A stretch of 64,000 nucleotides of DNA from Thermohalobaculum sp050330995 (GTDB lineage Bacteria > Pseudomonadota > Alphaproteobacteria > Rhodobacterales > Rhodobacteraceae). This document shows, piece after piece, positions 25,228-33,479 of this stretch (the stretch's first letter is position 1; every line of letters begins with the position of its first letter). Under the pieces are notes generated by a model that did not search any database, was not told the origin of the DNA, and saw only the letters and a program-made list of their open reading frames with translations. The translations under genes and the position numbers were made by a program. The stretch is taken from contig JBHJHI010000002.1 of NCBI GenBank assembly GCA_050330995.1, forward strand, positions 68,095 to 132,094. Reading direction: 5' to 3'.

Positions 25228-25329
25228 GGGGGTCCTCCGCCGATCTCGACGATACGTTGCGTCACGTCGAAGCGAAGGCGAGGATAGCGTGCGAGACGGT
25301 TGCGGCGACGTGAGAGGAGGCCGAGACCC

Positions 25330-25701
25330 ATGCGATTGTCCTTCGATACCGTCAGATGGATCGTCGCGCGCGCGAGGGAGATCGATGCCGAGGACATCGC
25401 CTTCGAAGAGGACGCGGCGACCGACACGCTCGGCGAGCCGCTCCACGTGGTCGAGGACACGGCGGCGCTGGAGCTGGCGAGCTGGATCGCCGATCTGACC
25501 GAAAGCGAGCAGGCCGAGCTGGTCGCGCTCCTCTGGATCGGCCGCGGCGACGGCGAGGCGGGCGAGTTCGAGGCGCTGGTCGAGCAGGCGCGCGCCTCGA
25601 AGAGCCTGCCGACGGAACGCTACCTCCTGGAGACGCCGCTCCTGGCCGACTATCTCGAAGCCGGGCTGGACGCGGTGAACGGAACGGCGTCCGACGACTA
25701 G
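25330..25701 (+). CDS. DUF3775 family protein
   Basis: A 123-residue acidic protein: LSFDTVRWIVARAREIDAED at the N-terminus, ELASWIADLTESEQAELVALLWIGRGD in the middle, and PLLADYLEAGLDAV at the end. This matches DUF3775, whose function is unknown. GAGGAGG lies about 14 bases before the ATG at 25330. It is divergent from the cupin gene across about 100 bases. Confidence 0.8.
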   Translation: MRLSFDTVRWIVARAREIDAEDIAFEEDAATDTLGEPLHVVEDTAALELASWIADLTESEQAELVALLWIGRGDGEAGEFEALVEQARASKSLPTERYLLETPLLADYLEAGLDAVNGTASDD

Positions 25702-25782
25702 AGGCCGCTTTCGCGTGACGGAAGCCGACGAAACGTCAGGCCTCGGCGTCGGTTGTCCTGTCATCGCGAAAGGAGGCGTCCG

Positions 25783-26154
25783 ATGCGCAGCTTCACCCCC
25801 GCTCTCGTCGCAACCGCCATGCTCGCCGCCGGCACGCTGCCGGCGCTCGCGGAGAGCCCCGCGCTCACCGGCAACCGTGTCGAGCTTCAGAGCATGAACA
25901 TCGCCGCGACGCCGGCCGCGAACCCCGGCCCGGCCACCACGCCCGATCAGGTGAACGAGGCCACGCGCATCGTCTACCGGATGCTCGGACGCGCCGGCGG
26001 CGAGACGACCGCGGCCGGGGCGACCGAGGCTCCGACCGGCGAGGCGACGCCGAACGAGAACTGGTTCGGCTGCAAGCCGGGCCAGACGAGCCAGGACAAC
26101 CCGGCCTGCGAGCAGGGCAGCGCCAATATCGAGCAGCAGCCGGCCAGCGAGTGA
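25783..26154 (+). CDS. small secreted or periplasmic protein, unknown function
   Basis: A 123-residue protein with an excellent ribosome site (AAAGGAGG) before the ATG at 25783. It has a clear Sec signal peptide (TAMLAAGTLPALAE, cleavage about residue 24). The mature part is low-complexity Ala/Thr/Pro/Glu/Gln with only two cysteines (FGCKPG and NPACEQG), which could form one disulfide. No family is recognised. Confidence 0.7.
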   Translation: MRSFTPALVATAMLAAGTLPALAESPALTGNRVELQSMNIAATPAANPGPATTPDQVNEATRIVYRMLGRAGGETTAAGATEAPTGEATPNENWFGCKPGQTSQDNPACEQGSANIEQQPASE

Positions 26155-26158
26155 GGCC

Positions 26159-26221
26159 GCCGCGGGCTGCCTAGGCCCGCGGTCCCGACGGGGAGAGTAG
26201 CCATCCGAACGGATCGGATGG
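26159..26221. terminator. two hairpins between convergent genes
   Basis: CCGCGGG (26160-26166) pairs with CCCGCGG (26176-26182). CCATCCG (26201-26207) pairs with CGGATGG (26215-26221) around a 7-base loop. They fill the 82-base gap between a plus-strand gene and the minus-strand aldolase, where a bidirectional terminator is expected. Neither has a T-run. Confidence 0.4.
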
Positions 26222-26236
26222 CGCCCGGCGCGGCTC

Positions 26237-27166
26237 TCAGTCCTTGCCGCGGTAGATCTCGACCAGCTTGGCGAGCATCTCCAGCGCCTCGGCCTTGGGG
26301 CGCTGGAAGGTGTTGCGCCCGATGATCGAGCCATTGCCGCCACCGTCGCGGATCGCGCGGGCGTTGTCGTAGACCGCCTCCGAACCCGACTTGGCCCCGC
26401 CCGAGAACACGATCAGGCGCCGGCCGTTGAAGGCGGCCTTGACGCAGTCGGCGACGCGCTCGGCCTGCGTCGAGATCGGGATGCTGGCGTTCTCGTAAGC
26501 CTTGGCCGCGTCCTTCTGCTCCAGATGGTCGGAGGCGAGCTTCACCTAGATGACATGCGCGCCGAGGAGGGCGGCGATCTGCGTGGCGTAGGCCGAGACG
26601 TCCATCGCCGTCTCGCCCTCCTTCGAGAGCGCCTCGCCGCGGGGGTAGGACCAGATCACGGTGGGGACGCCCTTGGCCGCCGCTTCCTGACGCAGCTCCG
26701 CGATCTCCTCGAACATGTCGAGCCCGGCCGAGGAGCCCGGATAGATCGTGAAGCCGATCGCCACGCAGCCGAGGCGCAGCGCGTCGTCGACTGTGCCGTA
26801 GATCGCCTGGTCCTTCGGCGCCTCGTTCGGGTGCAGCGAGTTGGCCGAGTTGCACTTCAGGATCGTCGGGATCTGACCGGCGTAGGTGTCGGCGCCCGCC
26901 TCCAGGAAGCCGAGAGGCGCGGCGTAGGCGTTGAGGCCGGCCTCCAGCGCGAGGCTGTAGTGGTAGTGCGGGTCGTAGGCGTCGGGGTTCGGGCCGAAGC
27001 TGCGGGCCGGGCCGTGCTCGAAGCCCTGGTCGACCGGCAGGATGATCATCTTGCCGGTGCCGCCGAGCTTGCCGGCCATCAGCATCCGGCAGAGGTTGCC
27101 CTTCACGCCGGGGTTCTCGCCCTCGTAAGCGGAGAGGATCTTCTGGACGGCTCGGGTCGCTTTCAT
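26237..27166 (-). pseudogene. fbaB: class I fructose-bisphosphate aldolase split by an amber codon
   Basis: From ATG 27166 the frame encodes an archaeal-type (DhnA) class I aldolase: KMIILPVDQGFEHGPARSF, then AIGFTIYPGS and IWSYPRGEAL. It stops at TAG 26548-26546 after GAHVI. The same frame resumes at once (VKLASDHLEQ…IVFSGGAKSG…IIGRNTFQRP) to a stop at 26237. Homologues read AHxIKVK here, so the TAG replaces a lysine codon (AAG to TAG) in the strand that I believe carries the Schiff-base lysine. Uninterrupted, the product would be 309 residues, the usual size. A GTG right after the stop could restart a 102-residue piece. The gene heads the pgk–gap–tkt block, so loss would need another aldolase elsewhere. 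Confidence 0.8.
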
Positions 27167-27277
27167 CGGGGGTGCTCCGGGTCGCGGTGGGTCTGGGGGA
27201 GGGCTTGCGGGGCAGGGCTATCGCCCGGCCTGCCCGCCATCAAGTGAAAGCCTCTCGTGCGCGCGCCTCGCGCCGCG

Positions 27278-28486
27278 TCAGGCGCGCAGCACGGCGACGC
27301 CGGGCAGGGGCTTGCCCTCCAGCCATTCGAGGAAGGCGCCGCCCGCGGTCGAGACATAGGAAAAGCGCGCGGCGGCGCCCGAGGCGTTGAGGGCTGCCAC
27401 CGTGTCGCCCCCGCCCGCGACCGAGAGGAGCTGCCCCGCCTCGGTCAGCTCGGCGACAGCCAGCGCCGCGCGGTCGGTTGCGGCGTTGAACGGCTCGACC
27501 TCGAAGGCGCCGAGGGGGCCGTTCCAGAGCACGGTCGCGGCCTCGGCGAAGCGGCGCGCGAGCGCCTCGACCGAGGCGGGGCCGGTGTCGAGGATCATCC
27601 GGTCCGGGGGGCAGGCGTCGGCCGCGACCACCTCGGTCTCCTGGCCGGCCTCGAGCTTCGAGGCGATCACCACGTCCTCCGGCAGCACGATCTCGGTGCC
27701 CCCGGTCTCGGCGCGCTCCATGATCGCGCGGGCCTCGTCGAGCAGGTCGCGCTCGTGCAGCGAGCCGCCGATGCCGTAGCCCTTGGCCGCGAGGAAGGTG
27801 TTGGCCATGCCGCCGCCGATGACGATCTGGTCGACGCGGCCGACCATGTTGCCGAGCACGGCGAGCTTGGTCGAGACCTTGGCGCCGCCGATCACGGCGA
27901 CCACCGGGCGCGCGGGGTTCTCCAGCGCGCCTTCGAGCGCCTCGATCTCGGCCTGCATGGCGCGTCCCGCGGCCGAGGGCAGGCGGTGGGCCAACCCTTC
28001 GGTCGAGGCGTGCGCACGGTGCGCGGCGGAGAAGGCGTCGTTGACGTAGACCTCGCCGAGGGCGGCGAGCTCGCCGACGAAATTGGGATCGTTGGCCTCC
28101 TCGCCGGCGTGGAAGCGGGTGTTCTCGAGGAGCAGCACCTGGCCGACGGTCTGTCGCGCGGCCGCCTCCTCGGCGAGCGGACCGATGCAGTCGGGGGCGA
28201 CGAGGATGTTGGGGCCGTGCTCGGAGCCGTTCGCGAGCGCGGCCTGCAGCGCGTCGGCGACCTGGCCGAGCGAGAGGTCCGGGTTCGCCTTGCCCTTGGG
28301 CCGGCCGAAATGGGCGAGCAGGATCGGCAGACCGCCCTTGTCCATCACCTCGGCGATGGTGGGCACGTGCGCGCGGATGCGGGTGTCGTCGGTGACGCGC
28401 CCGTCCTTCATCGGCACGTTGAGATCGACGCGGATCAGGACGCGCTTGTCCCGGAGGTCGAGGTCGTCGAGCGTGCGCAGGGTCAT
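27278..28486 (-). CDS. pgk: phosphoglycerate kinase
   Basis: A 402-residue enzyme: LIRVDLNVPMKDGRVTDDTRIR, then LLAHFGRPKGK, ENTRFHAGEEANDPNF, VAVIGGAKVSTK, IVLPEDVVIASK, VLWNGPLGAFE and LSVAGGGDTVAAL. All substrate and nucleotide motifs are intact. It makes ATP from 1,3-bisphosphoglycerate in glycolysis, or runs the reverse in gluconeogenesis or the Calvin cycle. The ATG at 28486 overlaps the stop of the small upstream ORF (ATGA), which decides this start over an in-frame ATG at 28552. Confidence 0.96.
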   Translation of the reverse strand: MTLRTLDDLDLRDKRVLIRVDLNVPMKDGRVTDDTRIRAHVPTIAEVMDKGGLPILLAHFGRPKGKANPDLSLGQVADALQAALANGSEHGPNILVAPDCIGPLAEEAAARQTVGQVLLLENTRFHAGEEANDPNFVGELAALGEVYVNDAFSAAHRAHASTEGLAHRLPSAAGRAMQAEIEALEGALENPARPVVAVIGGAKVSTKLAVLGNMVGRVDQIVIGGGMANTFLAAKGYGIGGSLHERDLLDEARAIMERAETGGTEIVLPEDVVIASKLEAGQETEVVAADACPPDRMILDTGPASVEALARRFAEAATVLWNGPLGAFEVEPFNAATDRAALAVAELTEAGQLLSVAGGGDTVAALNASGAAARFSYVSTAGGAFLEWLEGKPLPGVAVLRA

Positions 28487-28713
28487 GGTCGAACGATCCC
28501 AATAACGAAGGTGACGGTCGGCGTGCCGATCACGGGGTTCGCGATCGTCCATTCGCAGAATGCGAGCGGCATCGCTACGAGCCGCTCGATCGCCTCATGG
28601 CGCCCTTCGACGCGCTCGCGTGCGTCACGCACGCGAGCGTTCTCGCGCTTCAGGGCGCATACCTCGGTGCGAAGCGCCGCGATACGATGGCTCTGCGCAC
28701 CGAGGTCCGGCAT
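28483..28713 (-). CDS. small coiled-coil protein between gap and pgk
   Basis: A 76-residue ORF whose stop overlaps the pgk start by ATGA and whose start lies ten bases after the gap stop. The first 45 residues predict a coiled coil (IAALRTEVCALKRENARVRD). The end is hydrophobic (VIGTPTVTFVIGIV). The tight packing argues that it is translated and couples gap to pgk. The ribosome site is weak and no family is recognised. Confidence 0.5.
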   Translation of the reverse strand: MPDLGAQSHRIAALRTEVCALKRENARVRDARERVEGRHEAIERLVAMPLAFCEWTIANPVIGTPTVTFVIGIVRP

Positions 28714-28723
28714 GGCCGAAGCC

Positions 28724-29725
28724 TCACACCGTCTTGCCCATCGCCACCGCGACGTCGGCCATGCGGTTCGAGAAGCCCCACTCGTTGTCGTACCACGACA
28801 GGACGCGCGCCAGCGTGCCGCCCATCACCTTGGTCTGGTCGGTATGGAACACCGAGGAGTGCGGGTCGTGGTTCATGTCGGACGACACCAGCTTTTCGTC
28901 GGTGAAGGCGAGGATGCCCTTCAACTCGCCGCGGGCGGCCTCGCGGACGACGTCGTTGATCTCCTCGGCCGAGGTCTCGCGGCTCGCGTTGAACTTGAAG
29001 TCGACCACCGAGACGTTCGGCGTCGGCACCCGGATCGCCACGCCGTCGAGCTTGCCGTTCAGCTCCGGCAGCACGAGGCCGACCGCCTTGGCCGCGCCCG
29101 TCGAGGTCGGGATCATGTTCTGCGCCGCCGCGCGGGCGCGGTATAGGTCCTTGTGCAGCGTGTCGAGCGTCGGCTGATCGCCCGTGTAGCTGTGGATCGT
29201 GGTCATGAAGCCCTGCTCGATCCCGATCGCGCGGTGGAGCACGTAGGCCACGGGCCCGAGGCAGTTGGTGGTGCAGGACGCGCAGGAGATCACCTTGTCC
29301 TCGGCGGTGATCGACTGGTGGTTCACGCCGTAGACCACGGTCTTGTCCGCGCCTGAGGCCGGCGCCGAGACCAGCACCCGCTTCGAGCCGTTCTCGAGGT
29401 GCATCGCCGCCTTGTCGCGCGCGGTGAAGATGCCGGTGCACTCGAGCGCGATGTCGACGTCGCCCCAGGGCAGCGCCGCAGGGTCCTTGATCGCGGTGAC
29501 GCGGATCGGGCCGCGGCCGACGTCGATGCTCTCGCCGTCGACCTTGACCTCGCCGGGGAAGCGGCCGTGCACCGTGTCGTAGCGGATGAGGTGGGCGTTG
29601 GTCTCGACGGGGCCGAGATCGTTGATCGCGACCACCTCGATGTCGGTGCGCCCCTCTTCGACGATGGCGCGCAGGATATTGCGCCCGATGCGGCCGAAGC
29701 CGTTGATCGCGACCTTCACCGTCAT
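28724..29725 (-). CDS. gap: glyceraldehyde-3-phosphate dehydrogenase, type I
   Basis: A 333-residue enzyme. The NAD-binding start is VKVAINGFGRIGRN, with VAINDLGPV. The catalytic cysteine motif is ISCASCTTNCLGPV, then MTTIHSYTGDQPTLD and the phosphate-binding TGAAKAVGLVLPELNGKLDG. WYDNEWGFSNRM closes the protein. The Asp of INDL points to NAD rather than NADP. AGAGGAA precedes the ATG at 29725, which I chose over an upstream in-frame ATG at 29839. It lies upstream of the small ORF and pgk on the same strand. Confidence 0.96.
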   Translation of the reverse strand: MTVKVAINGFGRIGRNILRAIVEEGRTDIEVVAINDLGPVETNAHLIRYDTVHGRFPGEVKVDGESIDVGRGPIRVTAIKDPAALPWGDVDIALECTGIFTARDKAAMHLENGSKRVLVSAPASGADKTVVYGVNHQSITAEDKVISCASCTTNCLGPVAYVLHRAIGIEQGFMTTIHSYTGDQPTLDTLHKDLYRARAAAQNMIPTSTGAAKAVGLVLPELNGKLDGVAIRVPTPNVSVVDFKFNASRETSAEEINDVVREAARGELKGILAFTDEKLVSSDMNHDPHSSVFHTDQTKVMGGTLARVLSWYDNEWGFSNRMADVAVAMGKTV

Positions 29726-29939
29726 GTGCCGTTCCTCTTGCGTGTATCCGTCCCGCGACGCGACATCCCGGTGCACCCTTCGGCGCGATGCCACGCCGCT
29801 GCTCCGCCGCGGTATGGCGCGGCCGGCTTGGGAGATCAATCGCGAGACGCGCGAGGGCCCTCTCGCGTTCGGTCCGGCCTGCGCCCGCGTCGGAGGATCG
29901 CGCCGGAGCGCGCCGCGGGACTAGGCCGGGGCGATCGCC

Positions 29940-31964
29940 TCAGAGGAGCGCGCGCACCTTCTCGGCGACCGCCTCGGCCGTGATGCCGAAGTGGCGGTAG
30001 AGGTCCTGGTAGGGGGCCGAGGCGCCGAAGGACGCCATGCCGACGAAATCCGCCTTGGCCTCGCGGCCGCGCTCGGCCACGAGCCAGCGCTCCCAGCCCT
30101 GCGCGACGCCCGCCTCGACGCCGACGCGGACGGGGCCGGCGGGCAGGACGCGGCGGCGGTAGCCTTCCTCCTGCGCGGCGAACACCTCCATCGACGGCAT
30201 CGAGACCACCCGCGCGCCGATGCCGTCGCGCTCCAGCATCGCCTTGGCCTCCATGACGATCGCGACCTCCGAGCCGGTGGCGATCAGCACTGCCTGGCGC
30301 TTGTGGTCGGCCTCGGCCAGCACGTAGGCGCCCTGGGCGGCCTGATTGCGGGTGGTGTACTTCTGCCTGAGCGTCGGCAGGTTCTGGCGCGAGAGCGCGA
30401 GCACGGTGGGGCCGTCGCGCCGCTCGATCGCCATCTCCCAGGCCTCGGCCGTCTCGACCGCGTCGGCGGGGCGGATCACCGTCATGGTCGGCATGGCGCG
30501 CAAGGAGGCCAGATGCTCGACCGGCTGGTGCGTCGGCCCGTCCTCGCCGAGGCCGATGCTGTCGTGGGTCATCACGTAGACGACGCGCACGCCCATCAGC
30601 GCCGAGAGCCGCATGGCAGGGCGCGCGTAGTCCGAGAACACGAGGAAGGTGCCGCCGTAGGGCATCACGCCCTTGTGCAGCGCCATGCCGTTCATTGCCG
30701 CGGCCATGGCGTGCTCGCGGATGCCGTAGTGGACGTAGCGCCCCTTGCGGTTGGTCTCGTCGAAGATGCCGAGGTCCGGGGTCAGCGTGTTGTTCGAGCC
30801 GGTGAGATCGGCCGAGCCGCCGAGCGTCTCGCCCATCACCGGGTTGATCTCCTTCAGGGCGGTCTCCGAAGCCTTGCGCGTCGCCATCGAGGGGCGGGTC
30901 TCGACCAGCGACTTGCGCAGGCGGTTGAGCGCGCTGCCCAGCTTCTGCGGCGCCTCGCCGGCGAGCGCGCGGTCGTAGTCGGCGCGCTTGCGCCCGCCGA
31001 GCGCGGCGTACTCCGAGCGCCAGGCGGCGTGCGCCGAGGCGCCGCGCCCGGCGAGCGCGCGCCATTCGGCCGCGACGTCGGCGGGGATCTCGAAGGGGGC
31101 GTGGGGCCAGTCGTGGGCCTTCTTGGCGCCTGCCACCTCGTCGTCGCCGGTGATCGCGCCGTGGGCCTTGGCGGTGCCCTCCATGGTGGGCGCGCCGATT
31201 CCGATGCGGGTGCGGCAGGCGATCATCACCGGGCGATCGCGCGTCCCGGCCCAGGCCATCGCCTCATCGATCGCCGCGGTGTCGTGGCCGTCGATCGCGC
31301 GCACGTCCCAGCCAGAGGCCTCGAAACGGGCCTTCTGGTCGGTGGCGTCGGCGAGCGCCGTACCCCCGTCGATCGAGATCGCGTTGTCGTCGAACAGCAC
31401 GGTCAGCCGCGACAGCCTGAGCCGGCCCGCGAGGCTGATCGCCTCCTGGCCGATGCCCTCCATCAGGCAGCCGTCGCCGACGGTGACCCAGGTGCGGTGG
31501 TCGCAGATCTTGCGTCCGTACTTCGCGCGGAGGCTCTCCTCGGCGATCGCCATGCCGACGGCGGTGGCGAGCCCCTGGCCGAGCGGGCCGGTGGTGGTCT
31601 CGACCGCGAAGGCGTGGTTCATCTCCGGGTGTCCCGCGCAGGGCTCGTGCAGCTGGCGGAACTTGCGGATCGCCTCGATCGGCATGCCGACGTGACCGGT
31701 CAGGTGCAGCACCGCGTAGAGCAGCATCGAGCCGTGCCCGTTCGAGACCACGAAGCGGTCGCGGTCCGGCCAGTCGGGGGCAGCGGGGTCGAATTTCAGA
31801 TGGCGGTCGAACAGCACGGTGGCGACGTCGGCCATGCCCATCGGCATACCGGTGTGGCCCGAGTTCGCCGTCTTGACCGCATCGAGCGCGAGCGCGCGGA
31901 TCGCGGCGGCCATGCGGAAGCGCCGCGGGTCGGCGGCCTTCATGTCCTCGATGCTGACGCCCAT
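29940..31964 (-). CDS. tkt: transketolase
   Basis: A 674-residue thiamine-diphosphate enzyme: ALALDAVKTANSGHTGMPMG at the start, VSNGHGSMLLYAVLHLTG, and the cofactor site GDGCLMEGIGQEAISLAG. In the second half are YVHYGIREHAMAAAMNG and MTHDSIGLGEDGPTHQPVEHL. It exchanges two-carbon units in the pentose phosphate or Calvin pathway. ATG 31964 (MGVSIEDMK) begins the conserved sequence; 26 further in-frame codons upstream look like noise. It stands 214 bases upstream of gap with no obvious terminator between. Confidence 0.96.
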   Translation of the reverse strand: MGVSIEDMKAADPRRFRMAAAIRALALDAVKTANSGHTGMPMGMADVATVLFDRHLKFDPAAPDWPDRDRFVVSNGHGSMLLYAVLHLTGHVGMPIEAIRKFRQLHEPCAGHPEMNHAFAVETTTGPLGQGLATAVGMAIAEESLRAKYGRKICDHRTWVTVGDGCLMEGIGQEAISLAGRLRLSRLTVLFDDNAISIDGGTALADATDQKARFEASGWDVRAIDGHDTAAIDEAMAWAGTRDRPVMIACRTRIGIGAPTMEGTAKAHGAITGDDEVAGAKKAHDWPHAPFEIPADVAAEWRALAGRGASAHAAWRSEYAALGGRKRADYDRALAGEAPQKLGSALNRLRKSLVETRPSMATRKASETALKEINPVMGETLGGSADLTGSNNTLTPDLGIFDETNRKGRYVHYGIREHAMAAAMNGMALHKGVMPYGGTFLVFSDYARPAMRLSALMGVRVVYVMTHDSIGLGEDGPTHQPVEHLASLRAMPTMTVIRPADAVETAEAWEMAIERRDGPTVLALSRQNLPTLRQKYTTRNQAAQGAYVLAEADHKRQAVLIATGSEVAIVMEAKAMLERDGIGARVVSMPSMEVFAAQEEGYRRRVLPAGPVRVGVEAGVAQGWERWLVAERGREAKADFVGMASFGASAPYQDLYRHFGITAEAVAEKVRALL

Positions 31965-32436
31965 GACCTGCCGGGCCTCGCCCGTCCCCTTGTTCGTGAA
32001 GCTACGCGACGCGGTCGGCCCCGAGCGCGGCGCGCGCGACAATGTCGAGGCGACCGCGGAGGGTCAACCCGGCCGAGAGCGGGAGGCGCGATCCCGGCCG
32101 GGGACGTGTCGCGAGGGGTCGGGTCGCGCGGGCCGCGTCCCGATTCCGCAGTCGCGCCGCCGGACCGCGTCGTATGGGGCCTCGCGAGAGCGAAGGCGCC
32201 GAGACGGGACAGCGGGGAGATCGTGTCCCGTGTCCCGGCTCGCCGCCCTCGCCGATCCAACCGGCCGGAGGCGCTGCGTTTCCGGATCTCGCTCGACGAG
32301 ACCGGTATACGATCGGACCGCGACGCGCGTTGATTTCCACGCCGATCGCCGATCGGCTCGGGCCGGAGGCCAGTGATTCGCGGTCTCGGGCGGCGAGCCA
32401 CGGACGATGGGCCCCGAGCGAGGAGAGGAGGACGCG
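31965..32436. other. divergent intergenic region before tkt and the DUF4164-like gene
   Basis: About 470 bases between the divergent starts of tkt and the coiled-coil gene, so it must hold both promoters. It is GC-rich with no convincing ORF, repeat or hairpin. The long frames through it on both strands are composition artefacts. Confidence 0.5.
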
Positions 32437-32883
32437 ATGCCCCCGCTGGAACGCGCGATCGAGCGCCTCGAACGCGCCGTCGCGGCGGTCGAGGCGCGGG
32501 TGCGCGCCGACGCCGCGCTGCGCGAGGAGGCCGCCCGGACCGTCCGCGCGGCCATGACGGAGCTGGACGCCGCCATCGCCGCGCCGGCGGCCCTCGAGGA
32601 AGCGGCACGGGACGGCGCGTCGTGGGATGGCGAAGCGTTGCCCGAGACACGGACAGGGGCCGAGGCCGGACCGGACGCGCCACCGACGCAGGAGGAGGCC
32701 GCGCCGAACGCGGCGCTCGACGGGCATGCCGCCGCGGACGGCGACGGGCCCGCCCCGGCGCGCGACGGGGCGCCGGACGTCGAGACGAAACCGTCCCCGG
32801 ACGGTGAGGCGGAGCCGCCGTCGGGCGACGCCGAGACGACGCGGGCGGCGTCCCAGGCCGCCTCGCGCGAGGCAGGAGGGTGA
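32437..32883 (+). CDS. coiled-coil protein, DUF4164-like, upstream of zapA
   Basis: A 148-residue protein. The first 60 residues are a heptad-rich coiled coil (LERAIERLERAVAAVEARV). The rest is acidic and Pro/Ala-rich, without structure signs. AGGAGAGGAGGA precedes the ATG at 32437. The position directly before zapA with a 4-base gap matches the DUF4164-type gene of related alphaproteobacteria, so a cell-division link is inferred, not shown. Confidence 0.7.
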   Translation: MPPLERAIERLERAVAAVEARVRADAALREEAARTVRAAMTELDAAIAAPAALEEAARDGASWDGEALPETRTGAEAGPDAPPTQEEAAPNAALDGHAAADGDGPAPARDGAPDVETKPSPDGEAEPPSGDAETTRAASQAASREAGG

Positions 32884-32887
32884 GCCC

Positions 32888-33190
32888 ATGGCCGAGGTCC
32901 TGATCCGCATCGCTGGGCGCGGCTACCGCATCGGCTGCGACGAGGGCGAGGAGAACCGGGTGGCGGCCCTCGCCGCGCGTATCGACGTGGAGGCCGCGCG
33001 GGTGCAGCGCTCCACCGGCGCGATCCCCGAGGCGCGGCTCCTGGTGATGAGCGCGCTCCTGCTCGCCGACCGCCTCGCCGAGGCCGAGCGCGTGGCCACG
33101 ACGGGCGCCGAGGCGGCGGCGAGCGCGCGGGTGGCCGAGCGGATCGAGGCGCTCGCCGCCCGCCTCGAAGCCCTCGCGGCCGAGCCGTGA
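32888..33190 (+). CDS. zapA: cell division protein ZapA
   Basis: A 100-residue protein: MAEVLIRIAGRGYRIGCDEGEENRVAALAAR is the ZapA N-terminal globular pattern. It is followed by a long C-terminal helix (VMSALLLADRLAEAERV, then RIEALAARLEAL) that forms the dimer coiled coil. ZapA bundles FtsZ filaments at mid-cell. The order zapA, 6S RNA, 5-FTHF cyclo-ligase is a classic bacterial arrangement. Confidence 0.9.
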   Translation: MAEVLIRIAGRGYRIGCDEGEENRVAALAARIDVEAARVQRSTGAIPEARLLVMSALLLADRLAEAERVATTGAEAAASARVAERIEALAARLEALAAEP

Positions 33191-33265
33191 GCCCGGTTCC
33201 GGCCACGCTCCCGCGTCGGGTGGCGCCCGCGCCCGCGCGTCCGACGGTGGTCTCGTCGAGCCGCC

Positions 33266-33292
33266 TTGCATTCGCCGGGCCGGCGCATAACT
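33266..33292 (+). promoter_or_regulatory. putative promoter of the 6S RNA
   Basis: TTGCAT (33266-33271) and an ATAACT-like -10 element (33287-33292) lie just upstream of the predicted 5' end near 33296. The spacing (about 15 bases) is short, so the exact boxes are uncertain. Confidence 0.35.
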
Positions 33293-33295
33293 CTG

Positions 33296-33446
33296 GCCGT
33301 GGCGGGTGCTGTCCTTCTCGTGCGAGGTCAGTTTCCTGGTGGCCTAAGCATTCTCGCGGGAGCTGGCTCTGCCCTTGGCCGTGGCCTCGGGCACCTGGCG
33401 CCCACCTGGTTATCCAGGCTCGCGAGGATCTGATCCCTCCACGGTC
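33296..33446 (+). ncRNA. ssrS: probable 6S RNA
   Basis: The 290-base gap between zapA and the 5-FTHF cyclo-ligase gene is where 6S RNA sits in most proteobacteria. The ends pair. GCCGTGG (33296-33302) matches CCACGGT (33439-33445), and GGG (33304-33306) matches CCC (33435-33437). Inside, CTCGCG (33353-33358) pairs with CGCGAG (33421-33426), and CTGG with CCAG, giving a long apical arm. The unpaired part between (about 33307-33350) would be the open bubble that mimics promoter DNA. 6S RNA binds sigma-70 RNA polymerase in stationary phase. The ends are estimates. Confidence 0.7.
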
Positions 33447-33479
33447 GCGATGGGCCCGCCACTCTTCTCCGATCCGCGC

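Noticed and set aside
26546..26548. Pyrrolysine decoding of the amber codon in the aldolase, suggested by the corrinoid protein nearby
   Set aside because: No pylT, pylS or pylBCD genes are seen, aldolases are not pyrrolysine proteins, and a one-base AAG to TAG change explains it more simply.
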